Shown here: positions 1 through 5,931 of the stretch, piece after piece
How positions within the stretch are numbered: position 1 is the first letter of the stretch
Layout: every line of letters begins with the position of its first letter
Assembly: GCA_002421405.1 (NCBI GenBank)
Contig: DIJY01000119.1
Location: 1-8,981, forward strand
Length of the DNA: 8,981 nt
Reading direction: 5' to 3'
Source of the DNA: Caryophanales bacterium UBA5632
Lineage (GTDB): Bacteria > Bacillota_I > Bacilli_A > Izemoplasmatales > Hujiaoplasmataceae
Position numbers and translations under genes: made by a program
The notes under the pieces: generated by a model
What the model saw: only the letters and a program-made list of their open reading frames with translations
Database searches by the model: none
What the model was told of the DNA's origin: nothing

Positions 1-17
1 TTTGGCGGTTTTTTGTT
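1..17 (+). terminator. 3' part of a terminator cut by the window edge
   Basis: The window opens with TTTGGCGG followed by a run of six T and more T-rich sequence. This is what the descending arm and T-tract of an intrinsic terminator look like, with the ascending arm lying before base 1. It would end a + strand gene outside the window. The missing arm cannot be seen, so this is an inference. Confidence 0.4.
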
Positions 18-90
18 TGTTTTTATGAAATGTTCACGGTTGCATAAAGTTCATTCAGTAATATTGCTTTTTTCTTTTGAATAGTTAATG

Positions 91-96
91 TATAAT
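91..96 (+). promoter_or_regulatory. candidate -10 box for the oxidoreductase gene
   Basis: A perfect TATAAT lies 17 bases before the start codon at 114. No good -35 box is found at a 16-18 base distance; the region upstream is only T-rich. A start about 7 bases downstream would place the RNA end at the ribosome binding site (GAGGTGAT, 103-110), giving a very short leader. This is therefore a tentative call. Confidence 0.4.
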
Positions 97-113
97 AAGC
101 ACGAGGTGATATC

Positions 114-1085
114 ATGGTCAAATTTGGAATTATAGGTGCTGGTAAAATCGCACATAAGTTCGCTAAAGCACTGCTCGGTATTAACGAATATTTATATGCC
201 ATTGCCAGTCGTGATTTAGGAAGAGCGATGGAGTTCGCCCAAATTTATGACATTGACAAGTATTATGGATCTTACGATGAACTTTTAAGTGACCCAGAAG
301 TACAATGCGTTTATATTGCAACGCCAATGAGTGAGCATTATCAGAACATGTTAGATTGTTTAAACGCTGGAAAACATGTCATCTGTGAAAAAACCTTTAC
401 TTTGAATCATAAGGAAGCCAAGATCGTATGCAATTTAGCCAAGGAAAAAGGCTTATTTTTGATGGAGGCAATGTGGACAAGATTTTTGCCCACCATCCAA
501 GAAGTTCAAAAGATTATCAATGAGGGCATGATTGGCGATATTGTCCAAATCGAGTCGTTTATCAACTTAAGACTCGAGTTCCCGCCTGAAAGCCGCATTT
601 TCTCCAAGGAATTAGGGGGTGGCGCTTTACTTGATGTCGGTGTCTATCCGATTACGATGGCGAATCTGTTCTTAGGAATTCCTGATAGTTTCGATACCGA
701 AGTCAAATTTGCAAAAACCGGGGTTGATGCAGAAGAAAAAATCACTTTTTTCTATCCTCATAGCAACGCGACACTCTTTGCTTCTGTCATTACCAATGAT
801 AAAAAAGATACGTACATTTACGGAACGAAAGGTTATGTTCACATCCCAGGATTTTGGGGGACGGAAACAGCAATTGTCTTCAATAACCATCATAAAATCA
901 TCAAGGAAATTGAACATAAGCACATCGTCAACGGCATGGAATATGAGATTTTTGAAGCGGTAAAATGCATCAAGAAAAAACTCATCGAAAGTCCAATAAT
1001 GCCCCACAAGACAACCATCGATATCATGCGCCAAATGGATGAAATCCGCAAGTCTTGGGATTTGGTTTACCCAACTGAATTATAG
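114..1085 (+). CDS. Gfo/Idh/MocA family NAD(P)-dependent oxidoreductase
   Basis: This 323-residue protein is a cytoplasmic oxidoreductase of the Gfo/Idh/MocA family. Seen: an N-terminal Rossmann fold with the nucleotide-binding motif GAGKIA at residues 8-13 after a hydrophobic strand; IATP at 68-71; CEKTFTLN at 91-98, holding the usual catalytic lysine (K93), but with Thr where most members have Pro after EK; AMWTRFLP at 119-126; and GGGALLDVGVYPI at 168-180. The last two motifs are typical of the dimeric dihydrodiol dehydrogenase-like branch, in which Tyr replaces the usual His. Length matches the family (about 320-340 residues). The start is supported by GAGGTGAT at 103-110. Such enzymes oxidise or reduce sugars, inositols or diols; the substrate cannot be read from the sequence. 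The gene stands alone and ends just before the rplU promoter. Confidence 0.88.
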   Translation: MVKFGIIGAGKIAHKFAKALLGINEYLYAIASRDLGRAMEFAQIYDIDKYYGSYDELLSDPEVQCVYIATPMSEHYQNMLDCLNAGKHVICEKTFTLNHKEAKIVCNLAKEKGLFLMEAMWTRFLPTIQEVQKIINEGMIGDIVQIESFINLRLEFPPESRIFSKELGGGALLDVGVYPITMANLFLGIPDSFDTEVKFAKTGVDAEEKITFFYPHSNATLFASVITNDKKDTYIYGTKGYVHIPGFWGTETAIVFNNHHKIIKEIEHKHIVNGMEYEIFEAVKCIKKKLIESPIMPHKTTIDIMRQMDEIRKSWDLVYPTEL

Positions 1086-1095
1086 GCGATTTTTA

Positions 1096-1124
1096 TTGAC
1101 AGTACGCCTTTATTATTATATAAT
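1096..1124 (+). promoter_or_regulatory. rplU-rpmA promoter
   Basis: Perfect consensus boxes: TTGACA at 1096-1101 and TATAAT at 1119-1124, separated by 17 bases. Transcription should begin near 1131, giving a leader of about 89 bases before rplU. The -35 box lies in the loop of a short inverted repeat (AGGCG 1084-1088 with CGCCT 1105-1109). Confidence 0.92.
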
Positions 1125-1130
1125 ACCTAA

Positions 1131-1219
1131 CGTATGTACGCATACCGCTCAGTAATGGTCTTAAAAACAGTGATGTTACCATGGTGGCGAGTCTTAAAAA
1201 TTATGAGGAGGTGCAAATT
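1131..1219 (+). ncRNA. probable L21 leader RNA (ribosomal protein autoregulation element)
   Basis: The untranslated leader between the rplU promoter and start codon is structured. GTATG 1132-1136 pairs with CATAC 1141-1145 around a TACG (UNCG-type) loop, and ATGGT 1155-1159 can pair with ACCAT 1178-1182. The stretches ACCGCTCA, ATGGTC and GGTGGCGAG resemble what I recall of the Firmicutes L21 leader family, which precedes rplU and is thought to let L21 control its own operon. A ten-base direct repeat, GTCTTAAAAA, occurs at 1158-1167 and 1191-1200. Assignment rests on position and remembered motifs; a covariance-model search would settle it. Confidence 0.6.
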
Positions 1220-1528
1220 ATGTACGCAGTGATTGAAACCGGTGGAAAACAAGTTCGTGTCGAAGTTGGACAAGAAATCTATGTTGAAAAACTCGAAGTT
1301 GAAGCAGAATCGACTTATACGTTTGAAAACGTGCTAATGGTTAGCGGTGACAAAATTAAAATTGGAAAGCCTTATGTTAAAGGCGCATCCGTCAAAGCTA
1401 CCGTTGTAAAACATGGAAAACAAGCAAAAGTTATCGTCTTCAAATACGAACCGAAAAAACATTATCATCGCAAAAATGGTCATCGTCAACCCTATACAAA
1501 GTTGATGATTACCGAAATCGTTTTATAA
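1220..1528 (+). CDS. rplU: 50S ribosomal protein L21
   Basis: This 102-residue protein is bL21, a 23S rRNA-binding component of the large ribosomal subunit. Seen: the family's opening MYAVIETGGKQ; then the variable beta-barrel middle; then KVIVFKYEPKKHYHRKNGHRQPYT at roughly residues 71-94, the conserved basic rRNA-binding segment; and a normal C-terminus. The start at 1220 is chosen over in-frame upstream codons because GAGGAGGTG (1205-1213) sits just ahead of it and because family members begin with this Tyr-Ala motif. Length is the usual 101-104 residues. It is the first gene of the rplU-rpmA operon, 33 bases before rpmA, with a strong promoter and a structured leader upstream. Confidence 0.98.
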   Translation: MYAVIETGGKQVRVEVGQEIYVEKLEVEAESTYTFENVLMVSGDKIKIGKPYVKGASVKATVVKHGKQAKVIVFKYEPKKHYHRKNGHRQPYTKLMITEIVL

Positions 1529-1561
1529 ATCATAAAATCAATCACTTTGGAGGTGTTTTCA

Positions 1562-1849
1562 ATGGTACTAAATTATCAAGTACTCGAATGCATGGCTTCT
1601 AAAAAAGGCGTTGGCTCGACTCGTAATGGTCGTGACTCTGCCGGTAGAAGACTTGGAGCCAAGCTTTCTGATGGTCAAGTTTGTACAGCTGGATCAATCA
1701 TATATCGTCAACGCGGAACACAAATTCATCCTGGAACAAACGTTGGTTTGGGAAAAGATGACACATTGTTTGCGTTAATCGACGGAATCGTTAAATTCGA
1801 ACGTGTCGGTCGCGATAAAAAACAAGCATCAGTATACCCACAAGCATAA
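1562..1849 (+). CDS. rpmA: 50S ribosomal protein L27 with an altered N-terminal extension
   Basis: This 95-residue protein is bL27, which reaches towards the peptidyl-transferase centre with its N-terminus. Seen: ASKKGVGSTRNGRDS, GRRLGAKLSDG, AGSIIYRQRGTQIHPG and NVGLGKDDTLFALIDG, all hallmark segments. The start at 1562 is fixed by GGAGGTG at 1549-1555; a TTG further upstream lies inside that site. Before ASKKG comes the 11-residue extension MVLNYQVLECM. In most Firmicutes the extension resembles MLxLNLQFF and is removed by the protease Prp between F and A. Here L-N-x-Q survives but the FF cleavage site is replaced by V-L-E-C-M. The prp gene, normally between rplU and rpmA, is missing from the 33-base gap. 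An internal ATG at 1592 would give a protein starting MASKKG but has no ribosome binding site. Confidence 0.97.
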   Translation: MVLNYQVLECMASKKGVGSTRNGRDSAGRRLGAKLSDGQVCTAGSIIYRQRGTQIHPGTNVGLGKDDTLFALIDGIVKFERVGRDKKQASVYPQA

Positions 1850-1858
1850 CAAACTTGG

Positions 1859-1883
1859 AAGCAGGAGAAATCCTGCTTTTTTT
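1859..1883 (+). terminator. intrinsic terminator of the rplU-rpmA operon
   Basis: A perfect 8-bp stem, AAGCAGGA (1859-1866) with TCCTGCTT (1871-1878), closes a GAAA tetraloop and runs into a T-tract ending at 1883. It begins nine bases after the rpmA stop codon. Confidence 0.95.
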
Positions 1884-1906
1884 ACATAACAGAAACGAGG
1901 TCTGTA

Positions 1907-2431
1907 ATGTTTACAAAACTATTTTTGTTTTTAAAACAATTTCCTTCTTGGTTTCAGCAATTAAAAATGAATAACCGATACCTTTATTATGGTATCTGGG
2001 CCTATTTTGTGGGATTGATTGCCTTGTTATTCAATTTTTTTACATTGAGAAGTTCCGTGATTTATGGCATCATCATGGCCCTCATTCCGTTTCTTTGGAC
2101 CGTGGGTCACCTTCTTTATTTGGGTGTGAAAGCAAGGAAACAAATGCTTGATTCCATCGATAATCTTAAGCAAACAATATTACTTCCTCACCGATATAGT
2201 TTGATCAGTGATAATGTGACCTCGCTTTTCATTTTGTTAATGGCATCAGGGTTTGATGGGAGTCAAAACGATTTTATTTATGTCTTAATCTTGGTGTTTT
2301 TTATAAAAATAGGACTGAGTATCGTGATAAAAAAACTACAGCTTCGCGGTTATATTTATCTCGATATGATTTTATTAATCATTTCCTTATTATTGACTTT
2401 CGTCCTCTATTCATTAGCCGTCACCGTGTAA
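1907..2431 (+). CDS. small multi-pass membrane protein of unknown function
   Basis: I do not recognise this 174-residue protein. It is strongly hydrophobic, with likely membrane segments at about residues 25-46, 50-73, 103-116 (weaker), 122-142 and 148-172. A basic, amphipathic N-terminus (1-24) and a charged loop (74-98, with KARKQ and NLKQ) suggest alternating exposed and buried parts. No enzyme or transporter motif is visible. The start is supported by GAGGT at 1897-1901. The gene begins 24 bases after the rpmA terminator and no promoter is evident between them, so it may depend on read-through. Its last codons, GTC ACC GTG TAA, form the ascending arm of its own terminator. It could be a small integral membrane protein peculiar to this lineage. 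Confidence 0.75.
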   Translation: MFTKLFLFLKQFPSWFQQLKMNNRYLYYGIWAYFVGLIALLFNFFTLRSSVIYGIIMALIPFLWTVGHLLYLGVKARKQMLDSIDNLKQTILLPHRYSLISDNVTSLFILLMASGFDGSQNDFIYVLILVFFIKIGLSIVIKKLQLRGYIYLDMILLIISLLLTFVLYSLAVTV

Positions 2432-2453
2432 TCATTCACGGTGACTTTTCTTT
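2420..2453 (+). terminator. intrinsic terminator overlapping the end of the membrane-protein gene
   Basis: A perfect 9-bp stem, GTCACCGTG (2420-2428) with CACGGTGAC (2437-2445), encloses an 8-base loop and is followed by TTTTCTTT. The ascending arm is the coding sequence for the final Val-Thr-Val, and the stop codon lies in the loop. Confidence 0.92.
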
Positions 2454-2455
2454 AC

Positions 2456-2484
2456 TTGAAACTTAGTTTCAGATATTGTATAAT
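2456..2484 (+). promoter_or_regulatory. promoter of the glycoside phosphorylase gene
   Basis: TTGAAA at 2456-2461 and TATAAT at 2479-2484 are 17 bases apart. Transcription should start near 2491, about 33 bases ahead of the start codon. It follows directly on the preceding terminator, so the large gene has an independent transcript. Confidence 0.9.
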
Positions 2485-2507
2485 AGATTTGTGAAACTGG
2501 TTACACA
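2457..2507 (+). promoter_or_regulatory. palindromic operator-like sites over the phosphorylase promoter
   Basis: Two palindromes share the half-site TGAAAC. The first, TGAAAC-TTA-GTTTCA (2457-2471), is perfect and lies between the -35 and -10 boxes. The second, TGTGAAAC-TG-GTTACACA (2490-2507), has one mismatch in its arms and covers the expected transcription start. The second resembles the 14-18 bp even palindromes bound by LacI/GalR-family sugar repressors, which fits repression of a sugar-metabolism gene until substrate is present. The regulator is not in the window. Confidence 0.6.
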
Positions 2508-2523
2508 CATGAAAGGATAAATT

Positions 2524-5500
2524 ATGAATCAAACTCATCGTTTTGAAAATCACCGCTTTATCATTGAAAATTATGACCGTCAAAAACCTTTCTCCAGCTT
2601 TTTGCCAGGACTCGCAGGCGTCCGTGGCATTCCGCTATGGAGTTTTTACGTCAATCGTGGACAAGGAATTTCTAGTTTTGGCTTGAGAGACAAAAACGGG
2701 GCGATTTTAGAATTTTACCCGGCAAACTTGGCTTATCTTTACGTCTCGAAAATTGGTTTTAGAACGTTTATCAAAGTCAATGGAACTTTGATTGAATGTT
2801 TCCAACCCGAAGATGAAACACCCAAAAGAAGGATGGAAATCTCACAAAGTGAGTTTTCTTTGATTGAAAACAATCCTAAAACAAAGTTAGAAACAAAAGT
2901 AACATATTTTGGATTGCCAAACGAACCCGTTGCCGCTTTGGTTCGCATGGTTGATATTACCAACCGAAGCAATGAAGATGTATCGCTAGAAATATTGGAT
3001 GGTATCAGCCAGATTCTCCCTTCGGGAATTGACTATGGCGGGTATAAAGCCATTTCTAACTTATTAAGAAGTTGGATGAATGTGGATAACTTAGAGAATA
3101 AGATTGCGTTTTATAAATTGCGTTCATCAACAGGCGATGAAGCCGAAATGAAAGTAACCAAAGATGGCAATTTCTATTTAACTTATGTGAATGATACTTT
3201 AACGACACCCATCGCCGATATGGATTTGGTTTATGGGTATGATACGGCGATGAATCACGCAGCGAATTTTGCTTCAATGGACATTGATCAATTAATCAAG
3301 CAACCCCAAGTGACTGAAAATAAAGTTCCCTGCGGTTTCACACCGGTTAAAATAACACTTAAACCTGGTGAAACAGTAAAGATTAGAACGATGATTGGTT
3401 ATACGCATAACATCGAAACCATCAATTCACTTGCGAAAACGTTTGGAAAAGTAAATTACTTTGAAAACAAACGAAATGAAGCCCAAGCTGAAATCGATTT
3501 ATTGCTTCATGATGTCACGGTAAATACAGCAAATCCATTGTTTGATGAATACATCCGTCAAACCTATTTAGATAACCTCTTAAGAGGCGGATACCCGATG
3601 ACGATTGAAACGGATCAAGAAAAATTCATTTATTACCTTTATAGCCGTAAACACGGAGATTTAGAACGCGACTATAATTTCTTTTCAATTGCTCCTGAAT
3701 ATTATTCACAAGGCAATGGTAATTTTAGAGATGTATGTCAAAACCGCAGAAATGATGTTTTATTTCATCCCGAAACCGGAGATTATAATATCAGAGTTTT
3801 TGGATCATTGATTCAAGCGGATGGCTATAATCCGCTTTCTATCAATGGTTCAACCTTTGAAATTGAAAATAAATCAAAAATTAAAGAAATTGTATCATCG
3901 ATTGTTATCAATGATGATGGAACCATTGAAAAATTGTTGTCAGGAAAGTTTACACCCGGATCCATCATTAACACCATGGCCAGCAAAGGCATTCGTTCGA
4001 ATCTTTCTGATATGGAATTATTTGAAACGGTCTTAAACCATGCCAAACAAAATTCAGAAGCAAGTTTTGGTGAAGGCTATTGGGTTGATCATTGGACTTA
4101 TATTCTTGATTTAATCGAGAATTATTTATCAGTGTTCCCTGAACAAATAGAAGAATTGCTTTATAAAAATCATGAATATCGCTATTTTGATAGTCCCATC
4201 ACCGTTTATCCGCGTGATGAAAAATATGTTTTAGATAAAAACGGTGTTGTTCATCAATACGGAGCTTTAAGACATCCTGATCACGAAAAAATTAAACGGT
4301 GTCAATTAAATGAACACGGAACCAATTGGCTAAAATCATCAAAAAACAAGATTTTAACGACCAATTTAGCTTCAAAATTATTCTTGTTAGCGTTCATTAA
4401 GTTTGCGACGCTTGATTCTGAAGGTTTGGGCGTTGAAATGGAATCGAATAAACCTGGTTGGAATGATGCAATGAATGGACTTCCTGGTATTTTCGCTTCC
4501 GGCGTCAGTGAAACCATCGAACTTGCACGGTTAGTTAAATTCTTAAATAACGCTCCGTTACTGGGTGATTTAGAATTACCAGTTGAATTCTTGGATTTCA
4601 TCCATCAAGCGAATCAAATTGAAACAAGCAACCGTTTTGAATATTGGGATCAGATTACGACTTTACGCGAAAAATACTTCGAAAAAATTCGATTTGGTTC
4701 GATTGGCAGTGAATCCATCAGTGCCGCGAGTGTAAAAGGTGTCATCGAAAAAATGCGAAGACATCTTGATTCAGCGATTGATCGCATTTATCAAATCGGC
4801 GATGGCATCGTCCCAACTTATCTTTACTACCACGCAACGAAATTTGAAGTATTAAAAGACGCGACTGGAAAAGAACTGATTGGCCATTACGGATTACCAC
4901 TTGTAAAAGTGCATGCCTTCAAACTTGATATGCTTCCAAACTTCTTAGAGGCACCCGCAAGATTCTTAAAATACAGCGTCGATGTTCATAAAAACAGAGC
5001 GATGATTGCAAAAATTAAGACCACTGGTATCTATGATAAAGTCTTAAAAATGTATAAAACCAGTGATGATTTAGATGCTTATGGCTTTGAAATTGGCAGA
5101 ATTCGTGCCTTTACGAAAGGCTGGCTAGAAAGAGAAGCAAACTTCTTACACATGACGTATAAATATTTACTTGGCATTCTAAAATCAGGAAATTATGATC
5201 TATTCTTTGAAGAAGCAAAAGAAAATTTAGTTTGTAACATGGATCCTTTAGTCTATGGTCGTTCAACATTAGAAAATTCAAGTTTCATCGCAACATCGAA
5301 TAATCCGAATCCTAAATTACATGGTCAAGGCTTTGTTTCAAGACTGACGGGTTCAACTGCAGAAATGTTATCCATTTATACCACGATGTTCTATGGTAAA
5401 AAGCTATTTACAGTCGTCAATGGGGAATTGCAATTAAGACTCAAACCCATCCTTTCAAAAGAATATTTCTTGGATGGAAAAGTGTCTGTGAATTTGTTCA

Positions 5501-5682
5501 ACCAAATCGTAACCTATTTGAATCCGACTGGAAAACAGGCTTATGAGTTAAATCCAGTGAGCTACCGTCTCAAAAACAAGGGATTGACTGACATTTTAGT
5601 TGAAGGAGAGTATTTACCTGAAGCGTTCGCTATCCGTGTTAGAAACGGCGAATTTGAGCATATTGAGGTCGTTTTAAAGTAA
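2524..5682 (+). CDS. inverting glycoside phosphorylase, GH94/GH149/GH161-like (probable beta-glucan oligosaccharide phosphorylase)
   Basis: This 1052-residue protein is cytoplasmic (no signal peptide) and related to cellobiose phosphorylases, which use inorganic phosphate to cleave a terminal beta-glucosidic bond and release glucose 1-phosphate. Seen: FSSFLPGLAG (23-32) and YVNRGQGI (42-49) in an N-terminal beta-sandwich region; DLERDYNFF (379-387), GNGNFRDVCQNRR (397-409) and GYWVDHWTYILDLIE (518-532) in the helical barrel; KPGWNDAMNGLPG (643-655), whose D648 matches the general-acid aspartate; HGQGF (933-937) and RLTGSTAEM (940-948), matching the phosphate-binding His and Thr-Gly; then a C-terminal beta-rich end. 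It is longer than disaccharide-specific GH94 enzymes (about 800-900) and closer to oligoglucan phosphorylases of GH94, GH149 or GH161 (about 1050-1110). I lean towards GH161, a beta-1,3-glucan family, but the exact linkage cannot be settled here. AAAGGA at 2512-2517 supports the start. Confidence 0.83.
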   Translation: MNQTHRFENHRFIIENYDRQKPFSSFLPGLAGVRGIPLWSFYVNRGQGISSFGLRDKNGAILEFYPANLAYLYVSKIGFRTFIKVNGTLIECFQPEDETPKRRMEISQSEFSLIENNPKTKLETKVTYFGLPNEPVAALVRMVDITNRSNEDVSLEILDGISQILPSGIDYGGYKAISNLLRSWMNVDNLENKIAFYKLRSSTGDEAEMKVTKDGNFYLTYVNDTLTTPIADMDLVYGYDTAMNHAANFASMDIDQLIKQPQVTENKVPCGFTPVKITLKPGETVKIRTMIGYTHNIETINSLAKTFGKVNYFENKRNEAQAEIDLLLHDVTVNTANPLFDEYIRQTYLDNLLRGGYPMTIETDQEKFIYYLYSRKHGDLERDYNFFSIAPEYYSQGNGNFRDVCQNRRNDVLFHPETGDYNIRVFGSLIQADGYNPLSINGSTFEIENKSKIKEIVSSIVINDDGTIEKLLSGKFTPGSIINTMASKGIRSNLSDMELFETVLNHAKQNSEASFGEGYWVDHWTYILDLIENYLSVFPEQIEELLYKNHEYRYFDSPITVYPRDEKYVLDKNGVVHQYGALRHPDHEKIKRCQLNEHGTNWLKSSKNKILTTNLASKLFLLAFIKFATLDSEGLGVEMESNKPGWNDAMNGLPGIFASGVSETIELARLVKFLNNAPLLGDLELPVEFLDFIHQANQIETSNRFEYWDQITTLREKYFEKIRFGSIGSESISAASVKGVIEKMRRHLDSAIDRIYQIGDGIVPTYLYYHATKFEVLKDATGKELIGHYGLPLVKVHAFKLDMLPNFLEAPARFLKYSVDVHKNRAMIAKIKTTGIYDKVLKMYKTSDDLDAYGFEIGRIRAFTKGWLEREANFLHMTYKYLLGILKSGNYDLFFEEAKENLVCNMDPLVYGRSTLENSSFIATSNNPNPKLHGQGFVSRLTGSTAEMLSIYTTMFYGKKLFTVVNGELQLRLKPILSKEYFLDGKVSVNLFNQIVTYLNPTGKQAYELNPVSYRLKNKGLTDILVEGEYLPEAFAIRVRNGEFEHIEVVLK

Positions 5683-5686
5683 TAGG

Positions 5687-5716
5687 AAGCTATCGTCTAT
5701 GGGCGATGGCTTATTG
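5687..5716 (+). terminator. weak terminator-like hairpin after the phosphorylase gene
   Basis: AAGCTATCG (5687-5695) pairs with CGATGGCTT (5704-5712) over nine positions, one of them a U-G pair, with an 8-base loop. Only a short TTATT follows, so termination here may be partial, with the stronger structure at 5816-5867 as backstop. Confidence 0.5.
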
Positions 5717-5815
5717 ACTGCAATATCATAATAAAACTTTCAAAAAAGCGAAATAGAGACTAATCAATCGTTGGTTATCAAATCGAATTTTTAAATAAAC
5801 AAAATCAATTAATAG

Positions 5816-5867
5816 AAAAAGATGGTGCAAGACACGATTAAATAACGTGTTTGCATCATCTTTTTTT
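5816..5867. terminator. bidirectional terminator between convergent genes
   Basis: A stem of about 20 bp runs from AAAAAGATGG (5816 onward) to CATCATCTTTTTTT (ending 5867), with the arms meeting at CACG 5833-5836 and CGTG 5846-5849 around a 9-base AT loop. There is one bulged G at 5831 and one G-U pair. T runs occur downstream on both strands (5861-5867 on +; complement of 5816-5820 on -), so it can end both the phosphorylase transcript and the convergent secreted-protein transcript. Confidence 0.92.
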
Positions 5868-5873
5868 GAACCA

Positions 5874-5917
5874 ATTCTAGAATAGGTACATCTAGAATGT
5901 TACGATGTCATCGTGAC
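5874..5917. repeat. two adjacent inverted repeats in the convergent intergenic region
   Basis: ATTCTAGA (5874-5881) and TCTAGAAT (5891-5898) form a perfect 8-bp inverted repeat with a 9-base spacer. Immediately after, GTTACGATG (5899-5907) and CATCGTGAC (5909-5917) form a 9-bp near-perfect palindrome around a single T. Neither is followed by a T-run on either strand. They lie within the 3' region of the minus-strand transcript. Confidence 0.7.
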
Positions 5918-5931
5918 AAAAGACACGAGAC

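Noticed and set aside
1084..1109. Inverted repeat AGGCG/CGCCT as a terminator of the oxidoreductase gene
   Set aside because: Only 5 bp, a long loop containing the rplU -35 box, and no clean T-run; kept as a remark only.
1181..1219. In-frame upstream extension of rplU
   Set aside because: It would run through the leader and the ribosome binding site GAGGAGGTG; L21 proteins start MYAVIETGG, and the ATG at 1220 is well placed.
1547..1561. TTG start for rpmA five codons earlier
   Set aside because: The TTG is inside the ribosome binding site that serves the ATG at 1562.
2509..2520. Three-codon frame ATG AAA GGA TAA ahead of the phosphorylase
   Set aside because: It has no ribosome binding site of its own and overlaps that of the main gene; most likely chance.
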